DNA from: Phenylobacterium sp. LH3H17 | GTDB lineage: Bacteria > Pseudomonadota > Alphaproteobacteria > Caulobacterales > Caulobacteraceae | Assembly (NCBI RefSeq): GCF_024298925.1 | Contig: NZ_CP101283.1 | Location: forward strand, 3,725,001 to 3,789,000 | Reading direction: 5' to 3' | Length of the DNA stretch: 64,000 nucleotides | Part shown: piece by piece, positions 14,606-23,476 of the stretch | Layout of the letters: each line of letters opens with the position of its first letter | How positions within the stretch are numbered: position 1 is the first letter of the stretch | Made by a program: the position numbers and the translations under genes | The notes under the pieces: generated by a model | What the model was told of the DNA's origin: nothing | What the model saw: the letters and a program-made list of their open reading frames with translations, nothing else | Database searches by the model: none

Positions 14606-17600
14606 CTAGAACAGGAATCTCGCGACCACGCGGCCATCATAGGCTTCGTAATCGTCTCGCAATTCGCCCCCGGCCTCGATCGCGAAGTCGAAATATTCGG
14701 CTTGGCCGCGAAGGGCCAAGCGCAGAACCGGGCCACCGCCGGAAAGTTCCGGGGCGGCGAGGCTGAAGGAAGGGCCTCCGGCGACGAAGCGGGCGGTCGT
14801 GACATCCACCCCGTCGCCGGAGACCTGACGCCAGCCAGCCGTCACTTCCGGAACCCAGACGAAGGCGCTCTCCTCGCCCAGACGCGCCCCGAAGGTGACG
14901 CCCGCGAAGGCGCCAAGCTGTGAACTCGAACGTTTATCGATGGCCAGATCCATCGCCGCGCCGCCGCCGCTCTCGGTCCGACTGTCTTCCTTCAGTAGGA
15001 AGTAGTCGGCGCTGACCTGAGGCCTGGCGAAGAAGTCGCCGGCCTCGAACAGGTAGCTGGCGTTGGCGTGGACCGCGAAGGTCCCGCCGTTCCAGTCGGA
15101 TTTCGTGTTCCGCGACAGGCCGCTCGCCGCGTCGGACAGCACCCGCTTGCTCTTCAGCCGGGCGTAACCGCCGGTCGCGCCCAGGTTGACGGTCAGGCCG
15201 CCCGCCGTGTCGCGCCAATAGACCCCGGCCGAATAGACCTGGCCGCCCAGGGTCTCGGCGGTGTTGGAGCCCTCGTCCTCGACGTCGACGTTCACGAAGC
15301 TGGTCATCAGGCCCAGCGTCCCGACCGTGGTGTCGGGCGCCTCGATCCCGCCGGCCAGCCCGAAGCCGTCGGCCTCGTAGCTGGAGGTCCGGTCGATGTC
15401 GCGCTTGACCAGGAAGGCGATCTCCTGCGTCCACAGCCGCAGGCCGTCGCGCGACATCATCGGCTGCTCCTCCTCGATCGCACGGTTGGTGGCGTCCGAG
15501 GCGGTCGACAGCACGTTGAACAGGCCGCCCGAATAGTCGGGCAGGAACTGGTCGTAGAGGCCGGCGAAGGTCCCCTCGTCGGTTTTGGCCAGCAGGGCGT
15601 CGCGGACGCCGGTGTCGCGGTCGAAATTGGCGAACACCGCATCGTAGGCCGAAGCCTCGGCGGCGTTCAGCCCCGCCTCGGCCGCGGTGCGGCGACGGAC
15701 GTCGGCGAAGATGGTGTTCTGGGCGGCGTCGACCCGCAGGTCGGCTTTGTAGAGCCAGGGCGTGGAGCTCAGCAGGCTCTGATCCAGGGTTCCGACGGTG
15801 AGCGCGCCGGCCTTGATCAGGCTGAAACTGGCGGGCGAGGTCAGCTTGGTGGCGAACCTCAGGCCGAGCTTGGCGCCTGTGGCCACATTGGCCGCCCCCG
15901 ACACTTTGAGCGTGGTCGACTTGCCGCCCACCGGATCGGCGGTCAGCACCAGTTCGCCGGTGGCGCCCAGGCTCAGGCTGGTGAGGTTCAGGGTTTCCGT
16001 GTTGGTGGCGGTCAGCCGGCCCTTGACGATGTTCATGGTCAGTCCGCCGCCGGCGTCGGTCAGGTCGCCGGTCATCCTGGCCCCGCCGTCGATCACCAGG
16101 GTGTCGGCGCCGGAGCCGAAAGCCACCTTGCCGTTCAGCACCCCGGCCAGCAGTTCCAGCCGCGCCGCGCCCGAGCCGAACAGCAGGTCGCCGGTGATGG
16201 TGGGGGTGATGGTGGTGCTGGCGTTGGCGGCCTGGCGCACCGTGACGCCCGCCGTATTGGCCCGCAGGTCGAGCGCCGTCGCGCTGCCGGTCACCGCCGC
16301 GGAATCGCTGGGGGTGATGGTCGCCGAGATGGTGTGGATGTTCTCGATCAGCCGCAGGGAGCCGGCGGAATCGAGGATGGCGGTGGCCGCGCCCTTGGTC
16401 CCGGTGATTCCCGCGCTGATCGTGCCCGAATTGCCGAGATAGCCGGCTGAGGCGCCTGCATCGATCTGGATGGCGCGGACGTCGACGGCGTCGGTCGAGG
16501 CCGTCGTGGCCTTGATCGTCCCGCCCTCGTTGCGGATCAGAGGCGTGGTCGCCCCGGAGCCTAGGCGCAAGGCGGTGGCGTTGGCCTTGGCCGTATTGGC
16601 GGTGACCGAGCCCGAGACGCGCACGCCGCCATCGATGGCGACCTTGCCGCCGAGGCCGCCTAGCTGGATCGCTGTGGACGCCGCGCCGTCATAGACGCCC
16701 GCGCTCTGCGCCGTGCCCTTGATGTTGAGGCCGTGGGCGTTGACCCCGGTCCCCCCCAGGCCCAGGCGGATGTCGTGCCCGGCCACGTCGCCCACCAGGA
16801 TCGCCGGGGCCGTGCCGACCGAGCTGATCGTGCCGGTGGTCTCCGAGGCGTCGGCGATGCCGTCGTCGTCCTCGTCGGTGTCGTTGGCGTCCAGGTTCGC
16901 CGGGGGCGCATCGACCACGATGCCGCCGATCACGTCGCCGCGCACCCGCACCGCCGGGCCTCCGATCAGCAGGTCGTCGGCATCCAGCTTGGCCAGGGCC
17001 GCGTCGGCCGGGCGGGTGGTGTACCGATAGCCCGTGGCGGTGATGGTGGCGCCCAGGACCAGCTTGCCGCCGACCCCCTGGTCGACCGCGACGCCCACGG
17101 CGTCCTTGCCCTGGACCAGGACCGAGGAGAGGATCGCCACGTCGCCGCCCACCGTGCCGACGGTGTGGACACCATAGATCCGGTCGCCGCTGACGGTGAT
17201 GGCGCCTGCGGTGCGCACCGAGCCGTCGATGGCGGTCTCCACCGAGATCCCCGCCGAACCATTGCCTTCCACGGCGATGGAGCCGCCGGTCATGATGATC
17301 TGGCCGTGGAAGGGCTGCGCGCCGGTGACGCGCACGCCGAACCGCCGATTGCCGGTGGCGAACGCGCCGTCATTGTCGCCATCGGCGTCGGCGTCCTTGA
17401 TCTCCGTGGTCTCGTCGACCTGGATGGAGCCCGCGATCTTCACCTCCGACGTGGTCCCGCCCTGCACCAGTAAGCCGGTGGCGTCGTCGGCGTTCTGGAT
17501 GATGATCGAACCCTCGTGGGTGACGGCGTGGTTGCTGTTCACGGTGATGGCCGTGCCGGAGGTGAGCTTCACGGAGCCCGCGCTCGTCACCTTGATGCTG

Positions 17601-17737
17601 TCGGGCGAGCCGCTCGCCGCCGTGGCCGTGGCGATCGCGGTGGTCCGTTCGTTGGTCACCGTCGTTTCGGCGTGGGCCGCGCCCGCCAGCAGGCACAGGG
17701 GAGAAGCAGCGGCGAGCAGGACGTGGCGCAGGGGCAT
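14606..17737 (-). CDS. Autotransporter domain-containing protein (type V secretion)
   Basis: A 1043-residue outer-membrane protein: signal peptide 1-23 (ending AGAAHA), a passenger of repeated short beta strands (valine/glycine/threonine-rich, with frequent ITVSG/VKIAGS-type units) to about residue 600, a linker with LVIDGGARMTGDL-type pertactin-like repeats, and a C-terminal beta-barrel from about 770 ending in aromatic RFLF, as needed for BAM recognition. Acidic stretches such as DADADGDNDG (about 117-126) and DANDTDEDDDG (about 284-294) look like calcium-binding loops. It faces an XRE regulator across 150 bp containing tandem operator-like repeats. The passenger's target is unknown; adhesion or biofilm is the usual role of the class. 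Confidence 0.88.
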   Translation of the reverse strand: MPLRHVLLAAASPLCLLAGAAHAETTVTNERTTAIATATAASGSPDSIKVTSAGSVKLTSGTAITVNSNHAVTHEGSIIIQNADDATGLLVQGGTTSEVKIAGSIQVDETTEIKDADADGDNDGAFATGNRRFGVRVTGAQPFHGQIIMTGGSIAVEGNGSAGISVETAIDGSVRTAGAITVSGDRIYGVHTVGTVGGDVAILSSVLVQGKDAVGVAVDQGVGGKLVLGATITATGYRYTTRPADAALAKLDADDLLIGGPAVRVRGDVIGGIVVDAPPANLDANDTDEDDDGIADASETTGTISSVGTAPAILVGDVAGHDIRLGLGGTGVNAHGLNIKGTAQSAGVYDGAASTAIQLGGLGGKVAIDGGVRVSGSVTANTAKANATALRLGSGATTPLIRNEGGTIKATTASTDAVDVRAIQIDAGASAGYLGNSGTISAGITGTKGAATAILDSAGSLRLIENIHTISATITPSDSAAVTGSATALDLRANTAGVTVRQAANASTTITPTITGDLLFGSGAARLELLAGVLNGKVAFGSGADTLVIDGGARMTGDLTDAGGGLTMNIVKGRLTATNTETLNLTSLSLGATGELVLTADPVGGKSTTLKVSGAANVATGAKLGLRFATKLTSPASFSLIKAGALTVGTLDQSLLSSTPWLYKADLRVDAAQNTIFADVRRRTAAEAGLNAAEASAYDAVFANFDRDTGVRDALLAKTDEGTFAGLYDQFLPDYSGGLFNVLSTASDATNRAIEEEQPMMSRDGLRLWTQEIAFLVKRDIDRTSSYEADGFGLAGGIEAPDTTVGTLGLMTSFVNVDVEDEGSNTAETLGGQVYSAGVYWRDTAGGLTVNLGATGGYARLKSKRVLSDAASGLSRNTKSDWNGGTFAVHANASYLFEAGDFFARPQVSADYFLLKEDSRTESGGGAAMDLAIDKRSSSQLGAFAGVTFGARLGEESAFVWVPEVTAGWRQVSGDGVDVTTARFVAGGPSFSLAAPELSGGGPVLRLALRGQAEYFDFAIEAGGELRDDYEAYDGRVVARFLF

Positions 17738-17793
17738 GGAGTCTCCGGAAGGTGGCGGACGCCTCCGGAACCATGTTATGGCTGCGACAAGGC

Positions 17794-17823
17794 GTTATAC
17801 GTGGCGTAGAAATACGTTTCGTA
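17794..17823. promoter_or_regulatory. Tandem TACG-N3-CGTA operators at the autotransporter promoter
   Basis: Two copies of an inverted repeat: TACG-TGG-CGTA (17798-17808) and TACG-TTT-CGTA (17813-17823), centres 15 bp apart. On the minus strand a TATAAC (17799-17794), a good -10 for the autotransporter gene, touches the first copy, so a protein bound here would block that promoter. The neighbouring XRE protein is the obvious candidate. An 8-bp palindrome GTAATTAC overlaps the second copy at 17821-17828. Confidence 0.6.
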
Positions 17824-17887
17824 ATTACTGTACATAGCCCGCCCGGGTGTTGCAAGATGGCTGAGCGGGCCGTCGGCGCCCGCGGTC

Positions 17888-18244
17888 ATGGAGTTGAGAC
17901 AGATGCCAAGAAGCGCGGTTGATCCGGCGCGGGCTGCGGCGACCAAGATCCTGCGCCAGGAGGCGGGGCGCTGGCTGAAGGCCGCGCGCGAAGCCGCCGG
18001 CCTGACCCAGGCCGAACTCGCCGTGCGGGTGGGTCTGCGGTACTACACCTTCGTCTCCCAGGTGGAGAGCGGCCTGGGCCGAGTTCCCATCGAGACCCAG
18101 GGGGCATGGGCGGAGGCGGTCGGCCTTGATCCCGCCGAATTTGCCCGCACCTTGCTGCGCTACTATGAGCCGGAGCTCTTCCGGCTTCTGTTCGGGGATG
18201 CGGCCGAGGATGCGCCCAGCGCGCGTCTGGCCAATCGGGCTTAG
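17888..18244 (+). CDS. XRE-family helix-turn-helix regulator
   Basis: A 118-residue DNA-binding protein. The helix-turn-helix spans roughly residues 25-80: GRWLKAAREAAGLTQAELAV is helices 1-2 and VGLRYYTFVSQVESGLGRVP is the recognition region. The rest is a short acidic tail. It starts 150 bp from the divergent autotransporter and 15 bp before the RTX gene, so it probably controls both and itself through the TACG-N3-CGTA repeats. A second in-frame ATG at 17903 (MPRSAV) is also possible. Confidence 0.85.
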   Translation: MELRQMPRSAVDPARAAATKILRQEAGRWLKAAREAAGLTQAELAVRVGLRYYTFVSQVESGLGRVPIETQGAWAEAVGLDPAEFARTLLRYYEPELFRLLFGDAAEDAPSARLANRA

Positions 18245-18259
18245 GGAACCGCGGGCGCC

Positions 18260-19588
18260 ATGAGCAACGTCGTGCCGTTCACGCCGCGCGCCAGCGCGGG
18301 CGGGGGGTGGACCGCTTCCGAACGCGAACGGCTGGCCGACCTGGCCGACCGGCTCTCGGCGGGCGGCGGCAAGGTCGAGGCCGTCTACGGCGTCAGCGAC
18401 GACGGCGATCCCTGGTGCGTCATCAAGGACGAGAACGAGGAGATCCTGGTCCACATCGCCCGGATCGACGGCCAGTTCGTGATCCACGACGCCGCCGCCG
18501 ACGCGATCCAGGAAGGCGACACCCTGTGGAGCGCCTGCGACCGCCTGCTGGGTCCCGACTGGCGCGAGCATCGCGGCGATGTCGTGGTCTCGCTGAGCGG
18601 ACGCCACGCCCAGATCGTCGTCGCCCTGGTGATGGCCGCCACCTTCATCCACGAGGTCGACCACGCCGAGGCCGCGACCGTGCCCAGCCCGCCCGCGACG
18701 CCCGTCGCCCTGGGCGCGGCGGCGGCCCTGGCCCCGCTGGCCGCCCAGGCCCAACCCGCCGACGACCTGCGCCACGAACTGCTGGGCGCCCAGGACAACG
18801 CCGAAACCAGCGCCGGCCAACCCGCCGACCTGGCGGCGGCCCCGGCCGCGCCCGACGCGCCTCCGGCCACCACCGCGGTGGAATCCGCAACCCTGGCGAC
18901 CAGCCTGGAAGATCCGGGACGGCTCGATACTCCCGCCGCGCCCGAGGAAGATGTCCAGGTGCTGCGCGGGAGCGCGGGCGCCGACACCCTGCAGGGCGGC
19001 GAGGGCCGCGACGAGATCTTCGGCGGCGCCGGCGACGACAGCCTGAACGGCGGCGGCGGCGCCGACACCCTGCACGGCGGCGACGGGAACGACACCCTGC
19101 AGGGCGGTGGCGCGGATCCGGGACAGTTCGACCAGCTCGACGGCGGGGACGGCGACGACCAGATCTTCCTGGGCCCCGACGCGGTGGCGACCGGCGGCGG
19201 GGGCGCCGACACCTTCGTCTTCTCGGGTCAGGCCGACGCCAACGGCCTGCTGGGCGTCGTGCTCGACTTCGCCCAGGCCCAGGGCGACCGCATCGCCTTC
19301 AGCGGCGGGCGGACCTACACGGTGGTGGGTGAACACCAGGAGGCCAATATCCTGGGCGATGTGAACGGCTTCTTCGGCGCCACGGCGACCTTGCCCCTGC
19401 CGGGCCTGCGGGTCGATGTCGATCTGAACGGCGACGGCGTCGCCGACGGCCACCTGATGCTGGGCCGACCCGGCGGATCGGCGCCGCCTGAAGCGGCAAA
19501 GCCCCCCGAAGGCGGATGGCACGGCGAGCTCTCGGCCTCCAGCCTCTATGCCGTCCGGCCGCCGCCCCCCGGCGACTTCACCGGATAG
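18260..19588 (+). CDS. RTX calcium-binding protein with a conserved-looking N-terminal domain
   Basis: A 442-residue protein without an N-terminal signal peptide. Residues 17-110 form a compact mixed domain (VEAVYGVSDDGDPWCVIKDE, then EILVHIARIDGQFVIHD) that does not resemble an RTX toxin domain; 117-130 is hydrophobic; 135-235 is an Ala/Pro linker. At about 237-302 come GGxGxDxL nonapeptide repeats (GSAGADTLQGGEGRDEIFGG and following), which bind calcium as a beta-roll. The C-terminus has a DLNGDGVADG loop. RTX proteins are usually exported by type I secretion through a C-terminal signal, but no type I genes are nearby. It follows the XRE gene by 15 bp. Confidence 0.8.
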   Translation: MSNVVPFTPRASAGGGWTASERERLADLADRLSAGGGKVEAVYGVSDDGDPWCVIKDENEEILVHIARIDGQFVIHDAAADAIQEGDTLWSACDRLLGPDWREHRGDVVVSLSGRHAQIVVALVMAATFIHEVDHAEAATVPSPPATPVALGAAAALAPLAAQAQPADDLRHELLGAQDNAETSAGQPADLAAAPAAPDAPPATTAVESATLATSLEDPGRLDTPAAPEEDVQVLRGSAGADTLQGGEGRDEIFGGAGDDSLNGGGGADTLHGGDGNDTLQGGGADPGQFDQLDGGDGDDQIFLGPDAVATGGGGADTFVFSGQADANGLLGVVLDFAQAQGDRIAFSGGRTYTVVGEHQEANILGDVNGFFGATATLPLPGLRVDVDLNGDGVADGHLMLGRPGGSAPPEAAKPPEGGWHGELSASSLYAVRPPPPGDFTG

Positions 19589-19637
19589 ACCCCCAGCGCC
19601 TCAGGCCCGGCGGCGCACCCGAGCCTCGCCGGACGAA

Positions 19638-19666
19638 TTGACCCCCGATCGAGTCGCCGACTAGGT
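19638..19666 (+). promoter_or_regulatory. Predicted promoter of the second ggt
   Basis: TTGACC (19638-19643), 17 bases, then CTAGGT (19661-19666). The -10 is the same CTAGGT seen at the tRNA-Arg promoter. It lies 56 bp upstream of the GGT start in the gap following the RTX gene. Confidence 0.5.
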
Positions 19667-19721
19667 TGCCGACCGAGGGCCGATCAAGCGGCCGCCGGTT
19701 TCCCACGCCCCAGGCCGACCC

Positions 19722-21476
19722 ATGATCCACGCCGCCAAGGCCCTCGCTTGCGGGCTGATCCTGTCCCTCGGCCTGAGCCTTTCCCCCGCCCACGCGAAGC
19801 CACCCGTCGCCACCGGCTCTGGCGGCGCGGCCGCAACGATCAGCGAACAGGCTTCGCGCTCGGCGATGATCATCCTGAACAAGGGCGGCAACGCCATCGA
19901 CGCCGCCGTGGCCGCGGCGGCCACGCTGGGCGTCACCGATCCCTTCAGCTGTGGGATCGGCGGGGGTGGCTTCATGGTCATCTACCTCGCCAAGGAAAAC
20001 CGCGTGATCACCATCGATCACCGTGAAATGGCTCCAGCCGCCTTCACGCCGGCTGTGTTCCAGGCGAACGGCGCGCCGATCGACTTCGACACGGCGGTCG
20101 CCAGCGGCGCCTCGGTGGGCGTGCCGGGCACGGTGCGCGGCTGGCACGAGGCGCTGGAACGCTACGGCGTCATGTCGTTCGACCAGGTCCTCGCGCCGGC
20201 CATCCAGGTGGCGACCGCGGGCTTTCAGGTCACGCCGACGTTCCACCGGCTGGTGGCCGAAAACGAGGCGAAGTTTCAGAACTTCTCGACGACCAGCGCC
20301 CTCTATCTGAGGAACGGCAGGGCGATCCCGGCGGGCGCCATCCTGCGCAATCCCGACCTCGCCAGGGCGTATCGCGCAATCGCAGCCGATGGTCTCGACG
20401 CATTCTACCGGGGGCCGATGGCGCAGGCGATCGTCGACGCGGTCAACCGCCCGCCCCTCGCCGCCGGCAAATCGGTCCGCCCTGGAGCGATGACGCTGGC
20501 CGATCTCGCCAACTATGAAGCCCGCATCCGCCAGCCGGTGCACAGCACCTATCGCGGCTACGACCTCTACGGCATGCCCCTGCCCAGCAGCGGCGGCGTA
20601 ACCGTCGCCGAGGCCCTGAACATCCTCGAGACCTTCGATCTGAAATCCATGGACCGCGCCAGTGCGGAGCATGTCTACCTCGAGGCGAGCCGTCTGGCCT
20701 TCGCCGACCGCAATGCCTACCTGGCTGATCCCGAATACGTGGACGCGCCCGTCCAGGGCCTGCTCTCCAAGGCCTATGCCAGGCAGCGCGCCGCTCTCAT
20801 CGATCCGCGCTCGGCGGCGAAGGATGTCGCCCCCGGCGACCCCTACGCGTTCCAGAGCGACCAGAGCATCCCGCTGCGCCCGCCGGGCGCGCGACAGCCC
20901 GTGGAAAGCGCGCACACGACGCACCTGACCGTGTCCGACAAGGACGGAAATGTGGTCGCCTACACCTTCACGATCGAATCCTGGGGCGGCAGCGGCATCG
21001 TGGTGCCGGGCTACGGCTTCCTGCTGAACAACGAGATGACGGACTTCGACTTCACCGGTCCGCGGCCGAACGTGCCGGAGGCGGGCAAGCGGCCCCGCTC
21101 CAGCATGGCTCCGACGATCGCGCTCAAGGACGGCAAACCGGCCTTCACGATCGGCAGCCCCGGTGGCGCGACCATCATCACCACGGTGCTCCAGTCCATC
21201 GTCAACCACATCGACCTTGGCATGCCCATGGAGCAGGCGATCGACGCGCCGCGCATGAGCGAGCGGAACGGGACGGCGATCTCGGTCGAGCCGGGTTTCG
21301 CGCAGGGCGCACGGGCGAAGGCCTTGGAGCAATTCGGCCACAGGTGGGAGGACAGGCCCGAGGAGATCGGCGCGGCCAGCGCCATCGTGTTCCATCCCGA
21401 CGGCGCCGTCACGGCGGTGAGCGAAGGCAAGCGCCACGGCGTCGGCACGGCAATGGTGCAGCGTCCGGCGCGCTGA
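19722..21476 (+). CDS. ggt: Gamma-glutamyltransferase (second copy)
   Basis: A 584-residue periplasmic enzyme with a cleavable signal peptide (MIHAAKALACGLILSLGLSLSPAHA is 25 residues, ending AHA). GGT motifs in order: KGGNAIDAAVAAAATLGVTDP, SCGIGGGGFMVIYLAK, MPLPSSGGVTVAEALNILE, the cleavage/nucleophile block ESAHTTHLTVSDKDGN (Thr399), LLNNEMTDFDF and KRPRSSMAPTIA. It is closer to the common GGT form (TTH) than the copy at 7220 (TSH). It probably hydrolyses glutathione or gamma-glutamyl peptides outside the cytoplasm. It ends 3 bp before the convergent PII gene. Confidence 0.92.
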   Translation: MIHAAKALACGLILSLGLSLSPAHAKPPVATGSGGAAATISEQASRSAMIILNKGGNAIDAAVAAAATLGVTDPFSCGIGGGGFMVIYLAKENRVITIDHREMAPAAFTPAVFQANGAPIDFDTAVASGASVGVPGTVRGWHEALERYGVMSFDQVLAPAIQVATAGFQVTPTFHRLVAENEAKFQNFSTTSALYLRNGRAIPAGAILRNPDLARAYRAIAADGLDAFYRGPMAQAIVDAVNRPPLAAGKSVRPGAMTLADLANYEARIRQPVHSTYRGYDLYGMPLPSSGGVTVAEALNILETFDLKSMDRASAEHVYLEASRLAFADRNAYLADPEYVDAPVQGLLSKAYARQRAALIDPRSAAKDVAPGDPYAFQSDQSIPLRPPGARQPVESAHTTHLTVSDKDGNVVAYTFTIESWGGSGIVVPGYGFLLNNEMTDFDFTGPRPNVPEAGKRPRSSMAPTIALKDGKPAFTIGSPGGATIITTVLQSIVNHIDLGMPMEQAIDAPRMSERNGTAISVEPGFAQGARAKALEQFGHRWEDRPEEIGAASAIVFHPDGAVTAVSEGKRHGVGTAMVQRPAR

Positions 21477-21479
21477 GCC

Positions 21480-21824
21480 CTATCCCGCGATGGCGGCGGC
21501 GTCTCGGTCGCCGGTGCGGATGCGCAGGGCCTGTTCCAGGTCGAGGACGAAGATCTTGCCGTCGCCGATCTTGCCGGTATTGGCCGTCCGGGCCACCGCC
21601 TCCATCACCGTGTCGAGGATGTCGGTGGGCACGGCGATCTCAAGCTTCACCTTGGGCAGCAGCTTCACCTCGTATTCGGCGCCGCGATAGACCTCGGTCT
21701 TGCCGCGCTGGCGCCCGTAGCCGCGGACCTCGGTGACGGTCAGGCCCGAGGCTCCGGCCTCGGTGACGGCCTCGAGGACCGCGTCCAGGCGGCTGGGCTT
21801 GATAACCGCGACGATCATTTTCAT
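21480..21824 (-). CDS. glnK: P-II family nitrogen regulator
   Basis: A 114-residue protein of exact family length. MKMIVAVIKPSRLDAVLEAV opens it, VRGYGRQRGKTEVYRGAEYE holds the T-loop with Tyr51 (the uridylylation site), and KIGDGKIFVLDLEQALRIRTGD is the C-terminal signature. PII trimers sense 2-oxoglutarate, ATP and ADP and control glutamine synthetase, AmtB or transcription. Neither glnA nor amtB is adjacent, so assignment between GlnB and GlnK is open. No sigma-54 promoter was found in the 69 bp upstream. Confidence 0.9.
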   Translation of the reverse strand: MKMIVAVIKPSRLDAVLEAVTEAGASGLTVTEVRGYGRQRGKTEVYRGAEYEVKLLPKVKLEIAVPTDILDTVMEAVARTANTGKIGDGKIFVLDLEQALRIRTGDRDAAAIAG

Positions 21825-21893
21825 GGCGCTGGCTCCGCGAAGCGACTGTGGCTTCGAAGCTAGGGCGCCGCGCGGCAGGCTCCAAGGCCTGAG

Positions 21894-22649
21894 CTAAGGA
21901 TCGCGCCGAGGCGCCCGGGAAGCAGGCGCCCGGTTGGCGGGCAGCGGGGCCAGGGCGGGGCGCGCCACCCGAGCCCGCGCCCGGGCGGGCTTGGCCTTGA
22001 CCGCAAAGGTCTGCTTGACCGCCTCGGTGAGCACCAGGCCCGCGAACCGCGGCCAAAGCCGGGAGCCGGCCTGCTCGAAGGCCTCGGCCCAGCCGGACAT
22101 CCAGGGGACCGGCGGCACATAGAGCGCCCGGGTCCAGCCCGTGGGCTCCAGTTCAGCCTCACGCAACAGATCGGCCAGCTGGCCGCGGGTATAGGGGCGG
22201 CCGTGGCCGAAGGGGGTCTTCTCGGCGTTGGCCCACAGGCCGTTGCGCGCGGCGGTGACCACGATCACCCGGCCTGAAGGCGCCAGCACCCGCCACACCT
22301 CGCGCATCAGGGCCAGCGGATCGGGGCTCTCCTCCAGGGCGTGGACCGCCAGGATGCGGTCGAAGAAGGCGTTGGGGAACGGCAAGCTGTCCTCATCGGT
22401 CAGGCAGGCCAGGTTGGCGGCGTCCGCCGGCCAGATCTCGACGCCCTGCTGGGCGGGCATGGCCGCCACCACCCGGCGCGCCGCCGCGCGGGCGCCGCCC
22501 AGGAACGGGATGGCGTAGCCCAGGCCCAGCAGGTCCAGGCCCTGGGCGTCGTCCCAGGTCTCCAGCACCTTGCGGCCCACCATCTCGCGCGCCGCGCGGC
22601 CCAGCGGCGTGGCGTAGAATTCGCGCAGTTCCAGGACGTCGCGGCGCAT
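21894..22649 (-). CDS. Class I SAM-dependent methyltransferase family protein
   Basis: A 251-residue protein. The N-terminus (ELREFYATPLGRAAREMVGR) and the block DLLGLGYAIPFL stand in for a degenerate SAM loop; SLPFPNAFFDRILAVHALEE and LMREVWRVLAPSGRVIVV are typical post-I, motif II and motif III of type 11 methyltransferases. The last 30 residues are Arg/Pro/Ala-rich. The substrate is unknown. It is commonly found beside gloB in alphaproteobacteria, and here it is divergent from gloB with 77 bp between. Confidence 0.8.
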   Translation of the reverse strand: MRRDVLELREFYATPLGRAAREMVGRKVLETWDDAQGLDLLGLGYAIPFLGGARAAARRVVAAMPAQQGVEIWPADAANLACLTDEDSLPFPNAFFDRILAVHALEESPDPLALMREVWRVLAPSGRVIVVTAARNGLWANAEKTPFGHGRPYTRGQLADLLREAELEPTGWTRALYVPPVPWMSGWAEAFEQAGSRLWPRFAGLVLTEAVKQTFAVKAKPARARARVARPALAPLPANRAPASRAPRRDP

Positions 22650-22726
22650 GGGGCCTATGCTCGACTTGCGGGTCGCCCGACCCTAAATGCCAGGGACCCG
22701 TACACGAAGTCTTTCGAGAGGCCGCC

Positions 22727-23476
22727 ATGACGATCACCGTGCATCAATTCCCCTGCCTCTCGGACAACTACGGCTTCCTGGTCCGCGACGACGCCACGGG
22801 CCTGGCCGCCTGCGTCGACACCCCCGACGCGGCCGCCATCCTGCGCGAGCTGGACAAGGTCGGCTGGAAGCTCGACCTGATCCTCAACACCCACTGGCAT
22901 CCCGACCATGCCGGCGGCAACGCCGACATCGTGGCGGCCACCGGCGCGACCGTCGTCGGCCCCAAGGAGGTGGAGCGGATCGGCAAGGCTCCCGACCGCG
23001 AGGTTGCGCATGGCGACGTGGTCAAGCTGGGCGAGACCGCGTTCCAGGTGCTGGATTCCGGCGGCCACACCCTGGGTCACATCGCCTATTTCGACTCGGC
23101 CGACCACGTGGCCTTCGTCGGCGACACCCTGTTCGCGCTCGGCTGCGGACGGCTGTTCGAGGGCACGCCGCAGCAGATGTGGGCCAGCCTCCAGCGCCTG
23201 GCGAACCTGCCCGATGACACCACCGTCTATTGCGCCCACGAATACACCGCCTCCAACGCTCGCTTCGCCCTCTCGGTGGATGACGATCCGGCGTTGAAGG
23301 CCCGGGCCGCGGAGATCTTCGCCGCTCGCGAGCGGGGGGAGTGGACCGTGCCCACCACCATCGGCCTGGAAAAGGCCACCAACCCCTTCCTGCGCGCGCC
23401 CCTGCTGCGTCCCGGCGTACCCGAGCACGAGGCCTTCGCCGCCGTCCGCGCCGCCAAGGACAGCTTCAAGGGGTGA
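22727..23476 (+). CDS. gloB: Hydroxyacylglutathione hydrolase (glyoxalase II)
   Basis: A 249-residue metallo-beta-lactamase-fold enzyme that hydrolyses S-lactoylglutathione in methylglyoxal detoxification. The metal site is NTHWHPDHAGGN (His56, His58, Asp60, His61), with DSGGHTLGHIAYF, FVGDTLFALGCGRLFEG and YCAHEYTASNARFA, all specific for glyoxalase II. The C-terminal PTTIGLEKATNPFLR is the glutathione-binding region. The next gene's GTG start overlaps its stop. Confidence 0.94.
   Translation: MTITVHQFPCLSDNYGFLVRDDATGLAACVDTPDAAAILRELDKVGWKLDLILNTHWHPDHAGGNADIVAATGATVVGPKEVERIGKAPDREVAHGDVVKLGETAFQVLDSGGHTLGHIAYFDSADHVAFVGDTLFALGCGRLFEGTPQQMWASLQRLANLPDDTTVYCAHEYTASNARFALSVDDDPALKARAAEIFAARERGEWTVPTTIGLEKATNPFLRAPLLRPGVPEHEAFAAVRAAKDSFKG

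Noticed and set aside
16660..16911. Tandem DNA repeat inside the autotransporter gene
   Set aside because: Protein-level periodicity is present, but no repeated DNA unit could be aligned by eye.
17825..19522. A 565-codon open frame antisense to the XRE and RTX genes
   Set aside because: RTX repeats on the plus strand give long open frames on the other strand; no family motif or start context was seen.
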